Below, piece after piece: positions 1 to 8,649 of a stretch of 64,000 nt of DNA. This DNA is from Flavobacteriaceae bacterium R38 (GTDB lineage Bacteria; Bacteroidota; Bacteroidia; Flavobacteriales; Flavobacteriaceae). Position 1 is the stretch's first letter; each line of letters opens with the position of its first letter. The stretch lies in contig WXYP01000002.1 of the NCBI GenBank assembly GCA_009901575.1, positions 702,284-766,283 on the forward strand. Direction: 5' to 3'. A program made the translations under genes and the position numbers. Under the pieces are notes generated by a model. It searched no databases and was not told the DNA's origin. It was given only the letters and a program-made list of their open reading frames with translations.

Positions 1-1
1 G

Positions 2-1258
2 GAAAGAAATGAATTGTTTGCAAAATGGCAAAGCGAAAAAGAATTAGTTGATTCCATACAAAATATCAAAACGTCTATTGAAGATTATAAATTAGATGCA
101 GACAAAGCTGAACGTGACGGAGATTATGGAAAAGTTGCAGAATTGCGTTATGGTAAAATAAAAGAAGCCCAGGAGCAATTAGAAAAATTACAAGGGACAT
201 TATTATCTAAAAGTGAAGATTCACTGATAAAAGAGGAGGTTACTAATGATGATATTGCAGAAGTTGTAGCCAAGTGGACCGGAATTCCGGTTACTAAAAT
301 GCTACAGAGCGAACGTGAAAAACTTTTAAATCTTGAAAAAGAATTACACAAACGTGTAGTCGGGCAAGAAGAAGCCATACAAGCCGTATCAGATGCTATC
401 AGGCGTAGCAGAGCTGGTTTACAAGATGAAAAACGTCCTATTGGCTCTTTCCTATTCCTCGGTACAACAGGTATTGGTAAAACAGAACTGGCAAAAGCAT
501 TAGCCAATTACCTATTTGATGATGATAATGCGATTACCAGAATTGATATGAGTGAATACCAGGAACGTCATTCTGTGAGTAGATTAGTAGGTGCTCCTCC
601 GGGGTATGTTGGTTACGATGAAGGTGGACAATTAACCGAAGCTGTCAGGCGTAAACCATATTCGGTTATATTATTAGATGAAATTGAGAAAGCACATCCT
701 GATACATTTAATATCCTGTTACAAGTTTTGGATGAAGGCAGGTTAACCGATAATAAAGGTAGGCTGGCCGATTTTAAAAACACTATTATTATAATGACCA
801 GTAACATCGGAAGTCATTTAATACAAGAGACATTTGAAAATAATCAGGATATGGATGTCGCAACGAGTATCGCAAAAACAGAAGTATTAGGATTGCTAAA
901 ACAAACGGTAAGACCAGAGTTCTTAAACAGAATAGACGATGTTTTAATGTTTACACCGTTAACACTTTCAAATATTAAAGAAATTGTTCGGCTACAACTT
1001 AAAAATGTGGTAAAAACAGTTGCTAAACAAAATATTGCATTGGATGCTACAGATGAAGCTATTGAGTATCTTTCAAAGAAAGGTTTTGATCCTCAATACG
1101 GAGCACGGCCTGTAAAAAGAGTAATTCAAAAGGAAGTACTCAATCTTTTATCTAAAGAAATTTTAAGCGGAAAAATTTCTCTTAATACTATCATCCTTTT
1201 AGATGCATTTGACAATCAACTGGTTTTTAGAAACCAAACCGATTTAATTCAGAATTAA
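2..1258 (+). CDS. clpB: ATP-dependent chaperone ClpB, C-terminal half (5' end outside window)
   Basis: This is the 3' part of a ClpB disaggregase, the AAA+ hexamer that threads aggregated proteins in the cytoplasm together with DnaK. The reading frame is open from base 2, so the gene runs in from outside; about 418 of the usual roughly 860 residues are present. Visible in order: the end of the charged coiled-coil M-domain, the linker TGIPV, then the second nucleotide-binding domain with Walker A GTTGIGKT, the pore loop GAPPGYVGY, Walker B VILLDEIEKAH, sensor-1 IIIMTSN and sensor-2 GARPVKR. Walker A has Thr where most ClpB proteins have Pro (GPTGVGKT), a mild variation that should not prevent nucleotide binding. 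A strong terminator follows. The first ATG-like codon in the window (TTG at 14) is internal, not the start. Confidence 0.95.
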   Translation, partial: ERNELFAKWQSEKELVDSIQNIKTSIEDYKLDADKAERDGDYGKVAELRYGKIKEAQEQLEKLQGTLLSKSEDSLIKEEVTNDDIAEVVAKWTGIPVTKMLQSEREKLLNLEKELHKRVVGQEEAIQAVSDAIRRSRAGLQDEKRPIGSFLFLGTTGIGKTELAKALANYLFDDDNAITRIDMSEYQERHSVSRLVGAPPGYVGYDEGGQLTEAVRRKPYSVILLDEIEKAHPDTFNILLQVLDEGRLTDNKGRLADFKNTIIIMTSNIGSHLIQETFENNQDMDVATSIAKTEVLGLLKQTVRPEFLNRIDDVLMFTPLTLSNIKEIVRLQLKNVVKTVAKQNIALDATDEAIEYLSKKGFDPQYGARPVKRVIQKEVLNLLSKEILSGKISLNTIILLDAFDNQLVFRNQTDLIQN

Positions 1259-1282
1259 AATAGTTTTACTACATAACTTTCT

Positions 1283-1316
1283 AAAGAACAACCTGGTATA
1301 TCCAGGTTGTTCTTTT
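1283..1316 (+). terminator. Rho-independent terminator after clpB
   Basis: A perfect 14-bp stem (1283-1296 with 1302-1315) closes a 5-nt loop and ends in TTTT. It separates clpB from the downstream tetR unit. Confidence 0.85.
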
Positions 1317-1338
1317 ATCGATTTGTGAATTATTTTTT

Positions 1339-1352
1339 ATACCCTTTGGTAT
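1339..1352. promoter_or_regulatory. Predicted TetR operator, copy 1 (ATACC-N4-GGTAT)
   Basis: The 14-mer ATACCCTTTGGTAT has perfect 5-bp arms around a 4-bp centre. It lies just upstream of the -7 box of the tetR gene, where bound repressor would block the -33 region. A second copy with the same arms and a centre differing at one base lies in front of the downstream thioesterase gene. Two copies flanking one TetR gene are the usual arrangement for autoregulation plus control of a neighbour. The binding protein is inferred, not shown. Confidence 0.6.
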
Positions 1353-1358
1353 TTTTTA

Positions 1359-1366
1359 TATATTTG
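1359..1366 (+). promoter_or_regulatory. -7 promoter box TATATTTG for the tetR gene
   Basis: Matches the Bacteroidota -7 consensus TAnnTTTG, 20 bases before the start codon. No TTG is seen at the expected -33 spacing; the operator occupies that place. Confidence 0.45.
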
Positions 1367-1386
1367 TAGTATTAATTATCATTGTA

Positions 1387-1983
1387 ATGTTAACTAAAGC
1401 CGAAAAAACGAGTCAATTCATCATAGAAACTGTAGCACCTATTTTTAGTAAAAAAGGCTACGCTGCAACGAGTATGAGTGATTTAACAAATGCTACTGGG
1501 CTTACTAAAGGAGCACTTTATGGTAATTTTAAAAATAAGGAAGATGTAGCATTGGCTGCCTTGAATTATAATTTGAAAAGGCTGGTTGATAAAATAGAAA
1601 ATAAATTGAATGCTACGCAGTCTCCATTACAAAAACTATTTATCCTTACAAATTTTTATAGATATTACAGTGATTACACAAGAGATATTGGGGGTTGTCC
1701 CATTATCAATATAGGTGTAGATGCCAATCATCAAAATGAAATTTTAATGGAGCGTGTTCGAAAAGTCATTAAGAAAATGCAAGTTGGAATAGCCAATATC
1801 ATTGAAGATGGTAAGAAAGCAAATGAAGTTAAGTCTACTCTGGATTCAATGCTTTACGCCAAGCGTATTTTTTCAATGATAGAAGGAGCAGTATTTATGA
1901 GTAATACCACAAATGATAGTTATTATTTGAAAGATATGATGAATCATATAGACCAAATGATCATTCACGATATAAAAAGATAA
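1387..1983 (+). CDS. TetR/AcrR family transcriptional repressor
   Basis: A 198-residue regulator with the TetR N-terminal helix-turn-helix: residues about 10-55 hold ATSMSDLTNATGLTKGALYG followed by NFKNKEDVA, a near-canonical recognition helix. The rest is an all-helical ligand-binding domain that is not assignable to a known ligand by reading; a GGCP motif near residue 110 resembles regulators with TetR_C domains that sense small organic compounds. The thioesterase 47 bp downstream is on the same strand, and both genes have an ATACC-N4-GGTAT palindrome in front of them. The likely role is autorepression and repression of the thioesterase, with a fatty-acid-like or acyl-CoA effector as one plausible but unproven inducer. 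Confidence 0.9.
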   Translation: MLTKAEKTSQFIIETVAPIFSKKGYAATSMSDLTNATGLTKGALYGNFKNKEDVALAALNYNLKRLVDKIENKLNATQSPLQKLFILTNFYRYYSDYTRDIGGCPIINIGVDANHQNEILMERVRKVIKKMQVGIANIIEDGKKANEVKSTLDSMLYAKRIFSMIEGAVFMSNTTNDSYYLKDMMNHIDQMIIHDIKR

Positions 1984-2000
1984 TTTTTTTATTTAAAAAT

Positions 2001-2014
2001 ATACCTTTTGGTAT
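2001..2014. promoter_or_regulatory. Predicted TetR operator, copy 2 (ATACC-N4-GGTAT)
   Basis: The 14-mer ATACCTTTTGGTAT sits between the tetR stop and the thioesterase start, 16 bases before the ATG. It repeats the arms of the site at 1339-1352 exactly. Its position so close to the start codon would let a bound repressor block an internal promoter or transcription entering the thioesterase gene. Confidence 0.6.
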
Positions 2015-2030
2015 TTTTAATTTAACACCT

Positions 2031-2528
2031 ATGAGTTCACTACCAAAAACTGTAAAAACAAGTACTAAAGTTCGTTTCCAGGATTGCGATCCCTTTAATC
2101 ATCTTAACAATAGTAAATACCTTGATTATTTCACAAATGCAAGAGAAGATCAGATCTCAGAAAATTATAATTTGGACATTTATAAATACACAAAACAAAC
2201 GGGAAATAGTTGGGTAGTGGGTAGTCATCAAATAGCATATTTAAAGCCAGCTATTTTGATGGAAGAAGTAGTAATTGATTCTCAATTATTAGAATATTCA
2301 GATAAAACTATCCAGGTTGAACTACGGATGTGGGATAAAAATCAAACGCAATTAAAAGCTGTACTCTGGAGCACATTTGTACACTTTAATATACGTTCGG
2401 GGAAGGCAACTTCTCATGAACAAAAATTAATAACACTATTTAAAGAAATTAAGAATCCTTTGGAGGTAAAAAGTTTTGAAAAAAGGATAGAACAGCTTAA
2501 AAGTAACTTAAAAAAAGCTAATAATTGA
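2031..2528 (+). CDS. Acyl-CoA thioesterase, hot-dog fold (4HBT family)
   Basis: A 165-residue cytoplasmic protein of the 4-hydroxybenzoyl-CoA thioesterase superfamily. The N-terminal signature VRFQDCDPFNHLNNSKYLDY carries the conserved Asp and the His-Leu-Asn-Asn turn that form the active site of YbgC/FadM-like enzymes. Members hydrolyse acyl-CoA thioesters; chain length cannot be read from sequence. The enzyme is about 25 residues longer than the YbgC-like paralogue at 48239-48649, with a charged C-terminal helix. It follows the TetR gene and has that regulator's probable operator directly in front, so it is probably induced by the same signal. A terminator follows. Confidence 0.85.
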   Translation: MSSLPKTVKTSTKVRFQDCDPFNHLNNSKYLDYFTNAREDQISENYNLDIYKYTKQTGNSWVVGSHQIAYLKPAILMEEVVIDSQLLEYSDKTIQVELRMWDKNQTQLKAVLWSTFVHFNIRSGKATSHEQKLITLFKEIKNPLEVKSFEKRIEQLKSNLKKANN

Positions 2529-2574
2529 TTCACAGTTATTTTACTCGTTATTCAATATTTAGTGGTTTGATGAT

Positions 2575-2602
2575 AACAGGGCTCATTCAGCCCTGTTTTT
2601 TT
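2575..2602 (+). terminator. Rho-independent terminator after the thioesterase gene
   Basis: A 9-bp stem AACAGGGCT / AGCCCTGTT with a 5-nt loop runs into a T8 tract. It abuts the stop codon of the convergent porP/sprF-like gene. The opposite strand has no T-run after the stem, so it works mainly on the plus strand. Confidence 0.85.
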
Positions 2603-3929
2603 ATTCCTTCTCTTTGATCCATAAGATCCAGGTTTCATCCAAATAGTTTCCATTGTAATTTGAAGTCCTTGCTTTTCTTATTTCTTCTAGAGTGTCATAT
2701 TTCTTCAAATAAACATAATAATAGTTGTTTTCTTTGTTGAAGAAATACTTTGGTGACAAGCCTTCTTTTTTTAATTTTTCTAAAAATAAATTGAAATATT
2801 TTTGGGTACCGTACACATTGACAACCAGGTAAAACCCGTAATCTACGCCTTCAAGGTCTTCTATGATAGAAAAATGGTCGTCTTGATCTTCCGGTTTAAA
2901 AAATTCTTCAAGAGGAATACTAACTATTGAATCTTTTTGAATGGTAAGCTCAGCTTTTTTTATTTCAGCGATTTTTTGTGTTTTTTTCTTCTTCTTTTTA
3001 ACAGGGCCTTCAAACGAATAAGGGTTCTTTTTATTTTTACCAAACTCTAAAGCAAGTAAAAATTCATACGTTGGTCCTGAGTTAAAACTATCATTGGCAT
3101 TTCCTAATTCTATCAATCCACCTAATCCGAAGGTATTAAATAATTTTGCTCCTAATCCAACGGATGGTCCAAAAAAACTATTGTATCCCGCCTGCATCCA
3201 TACATTTCTAATATCTAATAAGATATTGCCTCCTAATTGAGTTTCTGTACCTGGAACTGATTTAATATAGGCTGTGGTTTTGAGAAGAACATCTTCAGAA
3301 GATGTCAAATGAAAATTATAACTGGTATGGCCTAAGAAGATCTTATCGTCAAAATTTGCCTCCAATTCGGAGTCTGAGAAATTATAATCCAGTAAGTTTT
3401 CTGAAGAAGCCCCAATATTAAAATTACCTATTGTCAGGTTAATCCCGGGCATTAACGTCAATAAAAAATCATCTCTTCCAGCTCTTGGAAACATCGCAAA
3501 TTCTTCTGCAGTAAAGTTATTTCTATCTATTGTTCGGGTGGTCCCAATTACATTAACTCCAAATGTTAACCAGGACTCCTCTCCTATTTTAAATCCGTGA
3601 GCATAATTTCCTATTACACCGATGTTAGTAAAAATTCCCGTATCATTTTGAAATACTCCAAGCCCTATCCCATTAGAATCTCCAATGCGTCCACTATAAT
3701 TAGTAAAAAATGTTGTTGGAGAATTATTTAGTTCAGCCCATTGAACTCTTACCCAAGTGGCTACTTTAGGATTGTCATTATTAATAAATGAAAACACAGG
3801 ATTAACTAAGCTGGTATTATACTTAGCTAAGTTATGCTGACGAAAATCTACAGGATTCTCTATATCCTGAGCGTATATTGTACAGCAAAACCATACAAAT
3901 ATTACTGTTAATCGATAATGAGGGACCAT
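2601..3929 (-). CDS. PorP/SprF family T9SS outer-membrane protein with SPOR-like C-terminus (paralogue 1)
   Basis: A 442-residue protein with a signal peptide ending at IYAQ. The first 300 residues form the PorP/SprF family beta-barrel (conserved opening DFRQHNLAKYNTSLVNP, later GLGAKLFNTFGLGGLIELG). SprF-type members help secrete or anchor T9SS type B cargo such as SprB in the outer membrane. A lysine-rich linker (PVKKKKKKTQK) leads to an 80-residue C-terminal block beginning GFYLVVNVYGTQKYF and containing ENNYYYVYLKKYD, which has the beta-alpha-beta-beta-alpha-beta look of a SPOR peptidoglycan-binding domain. It is the last gene of the five-gene minus-strand array and most like the paralogue at 5499-6944. 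The SPOR assignment is inference; family membership is firm. Confidence 0.85.
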   Translation of the reverse strand: MVPHYRLTVIFVWFCCTIYAQDIENPVDFRQHNLAKYNTSLVNPVFSFINNDNPKVATWVRVQWAELNNSPTTFFTNYSGRIGDSNGIGLGVFQNDTGIFTNIGVIGNYAHGFKIGEESWLTFGVNVIGTTRTIDRNNFTAEEFAMFPRAGRDDFLLTLMPGINLTIGNFNIGASSENLLDYNFSDSELEANFDDKIFLGHTSYNFHLTSSEDVLLKTTAYIKSVPGTETQLGGNILLDIRNVWMQAGYNSFFGPSVGLGAKLFNTFGLGGLIELGNANDSFNSGPTYEFLLALEFGKNKKNPYSFEGPVKKKKKKTQKIAEIKKAELTIQKDSIVSIPLEEFFKPEDQDDHFSIIEDLEGVDYGFYLVVNVYGTQKYFNLFLEKLKKEGLSPKYFFNKENNYYYVYLKKYDTLEEIRKARTSNYNGNYLDETWILWIKEKE

Positions 3930-4066
3930 TTAACGAAGAAAAACAAAAAAACAATACATTTTTTGCGGTTTCGAATTGTTTATTAACATTATTTTAAGAC
4001 AAGTGTTAATATCAACGATAAATAATTAAGAATTAAGTTTTTATTTAAGAAAATTTAAAAGAATCT

Positions 4067-5437
4067 TTAATCTTTAGATGGTTTTTTCACCCATAAAATC
4101 CAGGCCTCATCTGTATACTTACCATTATAATTACTATCTCTGGCAGCTTCTATTTCACTTAGATTATTATAACGCTTTAGGTATACGTAATAATAATTAT
4201 TTTCTTTATTAAAAAAGTATTGAGGATTTAGCCCTTCCCTTGTCAGTTTCTCTAAGAAAGCATTAAAGTATTTTTGGGTTTCATAAACATTTACTACCAG
4301 GTAAAATCCGGGTTCAATATCTTCCGTTTCATTTAATATAGAATAGCGTTCTCCTTCTTTATTTTTTGCTTTAAACGCTTCTTCGGTCAAAGTTTCTTTC
4401 TCCGAATTATCAACCGGGGGCGGTAATATTGTCTTTTTAGGTGGTATTATTTTTTCTTTCTTCTTTTTAACCGGACCGGCAAATGCACGTCTTCTCCTTG
4501 AATTTCCGTTATTGGGTTTAAATTCCCATGTAGCTACAACTTCAAATGTTGGGCCAACATCTATGTTATCAATATCGTTTTCAAATTCGACAAGCCCTCC
4601 TATTGCCAAAGCATCAAATAGTTTTGCACCTAACCCGAATGACGGACCATAAAAACTATTGTAACCCGCTTGTGCCCATCCAATTTTTGTGTCTAAAAAC
4701 AAATTTCCTCCCAGCTGATTATCTACGGTAGGGATTGTTTTGGCATATGCTCCTATTCTAAATTTAGCATCGTCTAAAAAATCATAAGATGATTCTAATC
4801 TGAAATCATATCCGGCATGAATTAAAAGGATTTTATCGTCAAAAGAAGTATCTGTATCAGATTGCGTGAAATTATAATCGAACAGATTTTCTGAAACGAT
4901 TCCAATATTAAAATTTTTGGTTCTAAAATTTATTCCTGGCATTGCTCTGACAATATAAGCGTCTGCTCTTACAGATTCCGGAAGCATATTAAATTCTTCA
5001 ACAGAAAAATTATTACGATCTATACTGCGTTGAATCGGTATAACATTAATTCCTATGGTCAAATGTGTTTCCCGGCTTAGGTTAAAAACCCTGGAATAAT
5101 TTAATAACAGACCATTTGCTGTAAATATTCCAAAATCATGTTGAAATACTCCTATTCCTATCCCGTTATTTTCTCCTATACGTCGAGTATAATTAGCAAA
5201 TACTGATGTAGGCGGAAGCTCAAGACTTGTCCATTGAAATCTGCTCCATACACTTACCTGCTGATGTTCTGAATCTATAAACGAAAAAGCAGGATTCAAT
5301 AAACTTCTATTGTACTTCACCAGGTTATGCTGGCGAAAGTCTAAAGGAATAGTCGTAGTTTGAGCATTAGAAATAAGAGGATATCCTATAAAAAATAGTA
5401 TAAAAATCCTGGTTTTTATGAAATCGGATAAAGTCAA
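4067..5437 (-). CDS. PorP/SprF family T9SS outer-membrane protein with SPOR-like C-terminus (paralogue 2)
   Basis: A 456-residue paralogue of its neighbours: signal peptide ending ISNAQ, barrel region opening DFRQHNLVKYNRSLLNP, a basic/proline linker (PVKKKKEKIIPPKKTILPPP) and the same C-terminal block (GFYLVVNVYETQKYFNAFLE, ENNYYYVYLKRYN, DEAWILWVK). It is the most divergent barrel of the first three. The start is TTG at 5437: no ATG or GTG lies in frame near the signal peptide, and the signal peptide starts at a sensible distance from it. Expected location is the outer membrane with the C-terminal block in the periplasm. A specific cargo cannot be assigned. Confidence 0.83.
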   Translation of the reverse strand: MTLSDFIKTRIFILFFIGYPLISNAQTTTIPLDFRQHNLVKYNRSLLNPAFSFIDSEHQQVSVWSRFQWTSLELPPTSVFANYTRRIGENNGIGIGVFQHDFGIFTANGLLLNYSRVFNLSRETHLTIGINVIPIQRSIDRNNFSVEEFNMLPESVRADAYIVRAMPGINFRTKNFNIGIVSENLFDYNFTQSDTDTSFDDKILLIHAGYDFRLESSYDFLDDAKFRIGAYAKTIPTVDNQLGGNLFLDTKIGWAQAGYNSFYGPSFGLGAKLFDALAIGGLVEFENDIDNIDVGPTFEVVATWEFKPNNGNSRRRRAFAGPVKKKKEKIIPPKKTILPPPVDNSEKETLTEEAFKAKNKEGERYSILNETEDIEPGFYLVVNVYETQKYFNAFLEKLTREGLNPQYFFNKENNYYYVYLKRYNNLSEIEAARDSNYNGKYTDEAWILWVKKPSKD

Positions 5438-5498
5438 ATGGCGGGTTGTTGTTTTAATAATATAAAATGGAGATAAATCTATCTATTCAAGTTGTAAT

Positions 5499-6944
5499 TT
5501 ATTCATTCTTTTCACGCACCCATAAAATCCAGGTTTCTCCATCATACCTACCATAAAAATTACTCGCCCTGGCTGTTTCTATCTCTTTTAAGGTTTCGAA
5601 TTTTCTTAAATAGACATATCGGTATTTATTCTTATTATTATAGAAATATTTCGGATTTAAATTACGGGCATCCAAATGTTTCATGAATAAATTAAAATAC
5701 TTCTCTGTTTCATATACATTGACTACCAAATAAAAGCCATAATCTACTCCATCTATACCTTCTACAACCAGGTATCTGTCGTTAATTTCTCCCGGTCCGT
5801 AAAACTTCTCTCTTAACTCTTTATTTTCGGGAAGATTTCTATCTATATAAACCGTATCTCTTATATATACCGTGTCCCTGGATTTTGCACCTCCTCCTCT
5901 TATAGGGAATAAATCGATATTTATTTCATTCAGGTTAATTGTCGGTTTTTCTTGTTCAACTGGTTTTGTAACTTTTTTCTTTTTGTTTTTCTTCTTTTTC
6001 CTGGGCCCTGCAAAACCGGAAGATTTACTTCCTCCAAATTCAAAAGCAGCAACAAATTCATAAGTAGGGCCTAAAAAGTCCCTATCTTCAGAATTCCCTA
6101 ATTCTACAAGGCCTCCAATAGCAAAAGTTCTAAATAACTTAGCACCCAGGCCTACAGAAGGACCATAAAAACTATTAATTCCTGCCTGCATCCATCCGTT
6201 TTTGATATCCAAAAGCAAATTCCCTCCATATTGTGTTTCAATTCCCGGAACTTCTTTTACAAAAGCAGTAGCTCTTAACAATCCGCCATAAAGAAAAGTT
6301 CCGTAAGAAGATGAAAAAGGAAAGTCGTAACTCGCATGGCCAAAAAATATCTTATCTTCAAATGAAGTTTCCTGTTCAGAATTTGTGAAATTATAATCGA
6401 ATAAGTTTTCTGAAGAAGCTCCTATGTTAAAATTCCCAAGCGTTAAATTAATCCCAGGCATTAGTGTCAATAAAAAATCGTCCCTTCCAGCTCCCGGAAG
6501 CATCTCAAACTCTTCTGCAGTAAAATTATTCCTGTCGATAGAACGTGTAGACCCAATTACGTTTACTCCCAGCGTTAACCATGCATTATTTCCTATTTTG
6601 AATCCACGTGCATAATTAGCTATGGCACCAAGGTTGGTAAAAATACCTGCATCATTCTGAAATGCACCTAATCCTACCCCTGTATATTCTCCTATACGGC
6701 CATTATAACTGGTAAAAAATGTAGTTGGAGAATTATCCAATTCAGACCATTGTATCCTACCCCAGGTAGCGATCTTGGGATTTTCATTATTTACAAAAGA
6801 AAAAACAGGATTCAGTAAACTTGTATTGTATCTCGTCAGGTTGTGTTGACGAAAATCAACAGGGCTTACGGTAACATCTGCACTTTGTGAGAATATTATC
6901 GCAGGTATAAAAATAAACATTAAGAATGCCCCAAATCTTAACAT
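5499..6944 (-). CDS. PorP/SprF family T9SS outer-membrane protein with SPOR-like C-terminus (paralogue 3)
   Basis: A 481-residue paralogue with signal peptide (IIFSQSADV), barrel segment DFRQHNLTRYNTSLLNP, and long stretches nearly identical to paralogue 1 (for example RNNFTAEEF, RDDFLLTLMPGINLT, NIGASSENL), which points to a recent duplication of these two. The linker is strongly basic (PRKKKKNKKKKVTKP), then contains a repeated RDTVYIRDTVYID segment, before the SPOR-like block (GFYLVVNVYETEKYF, KNKYRYVYLRKFE, GETWILWVREK). The 61-bp gap to paralogue 2 suggests cotranscription. Role as for the others: outer-membrane partner of T9SS cargo. Confidence 0.85.
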   Translation of the reverse strand: MLRFGAFLMFIFIPAIIFSQSADVTVSPVDFRQHNLTRYNTSLLNPVFSFVNNENPKIATWGRIQWSELDNSPTTFFTSYNGRIGEYTGVGLGAFQNDAGIFTNLGAIANYARGFKIGNNAWLTLGVNVIGSTRSIDRNNFTAEEFEMLPGAGRDDFLLTLMPGINLTLGNFNIGASSENLFDYNFTNSEQETSFEDKIFFGHASYDFPFSSSYGTFLYGGLLRATAFVKEVPGIETQYGGNLLLDIKNGWMQAGINSFYGPSVGLGAKLFRTFAIGGLVELGNSEDRDFLGPTYEFVAAFEFGGSKSSGFAGPRKKKKNKKKKVTKPVEQEKPTINLNEINIDLFPIRGGGAKSRDTVYIRDTVYIDRNLPENKELREKFYGPGEINDRYLVVEGIDGVDYGFYLVVNVYETEKYFNLFMKHLDARNLNPKYFYNNKNKYRYVYLRKFETLKEIETARASNFYGRYDGETWILWVREKNE

Positions 6945-7102
6945 AATAACAAAAAAATCAAAAAAAAAGACGACAACAAAGGTTATTCAATTTTTTTATT
7001 AACTATTCTTTGTTAGAAAATGTTCATATTTTCGTTAAGCTTATGGTTTTCAGGCATTAGAACGATTAGATACAACTATAGAATTTAATGTTTTTTTCCA
7101 CT

Positions 7103-8629
7103 TTAATTATGCCTAACCCATAAAATCCAGGTTTCTCCCGAGTATTTTCCGTTAAAATTAGTTCTTCTATCCCGTTCTATATTTGATAATTTATCATACT
7201 TTCTCAAGTAGACATAGTAGTAATTATTTTCTTTATTAAAAAAGTATTTTGGTTCTAATCCCTGGTTAGACAGCAACTTCATAAAGAGTTCAAAATATCT
7301 TTTTTCTCCAAATACATTAACTACTAAATAAAATCCGTATTCAACACCATCTATTCTATCTACTGCTTTATATCTGGGGTTAGCATTTGTAGTTTTAAAT
7401 ACTTTATTCAAAACGTTTTGATCTGTATCTTTATTAAAATTCTTTAATTTTTCTAATGATACATTTTGGATATTCTTATCGTCTAACTGTAAGGTATCTT
7501 TAGTTACTTTTTCATTATTATCAATCGGGTTACTATTTGAAGTAGTATTACCTGTTGTTTGAGTTTTATCATTAGAAACAGTACTTAAAACTTTATCTAA
7601 ATCATTCGGGTTATTCGAATCGTCTGTATTTTTCCTGGTGCTTCCGGAGTTCTTTTTCTTTGGTTTTGGCTTTGGTCCTTCTTTAAAAGAAATAGGTTGA
7701 TCTTTTCTTCTGTTTCTTTTACCAAACTCTATAGCTGCAGTAACTTCATAGGTAGATCCAAAGGCTCTGGTCGTGCTTGTTCCTGTTTCTATTAAAAAAC
7801 CGACGACAATACCATCTGAAACTTTTGCTCCCAATCCGCCGGAAATACCAAAAAAGTTATTGTATCCTGCTTGTGCCCATCCAAAACTAGGCACATCAAT
7901 CAATGCCTGGACTCCGTATTGCGTATCTTGTTCCGGGATAGATTTTGTGTATAACGTAGTTCTAAACACCGAATTGTTCCAGGCTGTTCTTCCACGATTT
8001 TTCAAATGGTAATCATAGCTGACATAGCCCAGGAAAATTTTATCTGAAAACTCTGTTTGCTGTTCTGAAGTTGAAAAATTATAATCAAAAAGGTTTTCTG
8101 AAGTAAAACCAAAATTAAAATCGTTAATAGTAAGATTTATTCCTGGCATCACAGCCAAAATGAAGTCTTTATCGTTAGCCAGCAAAACAGGATCTGGCTC
8201 CGGGGTAATAAAACTGGCTTGATTCAACCCCCGTTGTGAACCTATTAAATTAATACCCAAAGTTAACCACGATCTTCTGGCTAACTGGATTCCTCTTGCA
8301 TAATTCACCATTAACCCAGAATCTGTAAACAATCCTATATTATGTTGAAACAACGCTATCCCTGCTCCGGTTTGTTTTCCTACCCTTCCACTATAATTGA
8401 TCAAATAGGTTGTCGGAGCATCTTCTATTCCTACCCATTGTAATCTTCCCCATAAACTAAGACTGGTATTTTCACTTCTCACAAAAGACAATGCCGGATT
8501 GATAATATTGGCATTGTATTTAGAAAGGTTATGCTGCCTCCAATCAATAGGCAAAGTCGTCCTTTGAGAAAAGACGACCTCGCCAAATAATAGAGACACT
8601 ATGAGTAAAAAATAAAAATTCTTGATCAT
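7103..8629 (-). CDS. PorP/SprF family T9SS outer-membrane protein with SPOR-like C-terminus (paralogue 4)
   Basis: The largest paralogue, 508 residues, lying 20 bp downstream of the type B CTD protein, so it is the best candidate for that cargo's dedicated SprF partner. It has a signal peptide (LLFGEVVFSQ), a barrel opening DWRQHNLSKYNANIINP (Trp replaces the Phe of the others), a roughly 100-residue Asn/Asp/Thr-rich linker beginning GPKPKPKKKNSGSTRKN, and the SPOR-like C-terminus (GFYLVVNVFGEKRYFELFMK, ENNYYYVYLRKYD, GETWILWVRHN). The barrel is the most divergent of the four, the C-terminal block stays close. In F. johnsoniae the equivalent partner gene sprF lies next to sprB; the pairing here is inferred from that precedent. 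Confidence 0.85.
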   Translation of the reverse strand: MIKNFYFLLIVSLLFGEVVFSQRTTLPIDWRQHNLSKYNANIINPALSFVRSENTSLSLWGRLQWVGIEDAPTTYLINYSGRVGKQTGAGIALFQHNIGLFTDSGLMVNYARGIQLARRSWLTLGINLIGSQRGLNQASFITPEPDPVLLANDKDFILAVMPGINLTINDFNFGFTSENLFDYNFSTSEQQTEFSDKIFLGYVSYDYHLKNRGRTAWNNSVFRTTLYTKSIPEQDTQYGVQALIDVPSFGWAQAGYNNFFGISGGLGAKVSDGIVVGFLIETGTSTTRAFGSTYEVTAAIEFGKRNRRKDQPISFKEGPKPKPKKKNSGSTRKNTDDSNNPNDLDKVLSTVSNDKTQTTGNTTSNSNPIDNNEKVTKDTLQLDDKNIQNVSLEKLKNFNKDTDQNVLNKVFKTTNANPRYKAVDRIDGVEYGFYLVVNVFGEKRYFELFMKLLSNQGLEPKYFFNKENNYYYVYLRKYDKLSNIERDRRTNFNGKYSGETWILWVRHN

Positions 8630-8649
8630 GGGGCGAAAAAATATTCAGC

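Noticed and set aside
148..507. Minus-strand reading frame of 119 codons inside clpB
   Set aside because: Antisense shadow of the ClpB coding sequence.
2575..2602. Bidirectional terminator for the PorP/SprF array
   Set aside because: The minus-strand side lacks a T-run, so only plus-strand termination is supported.
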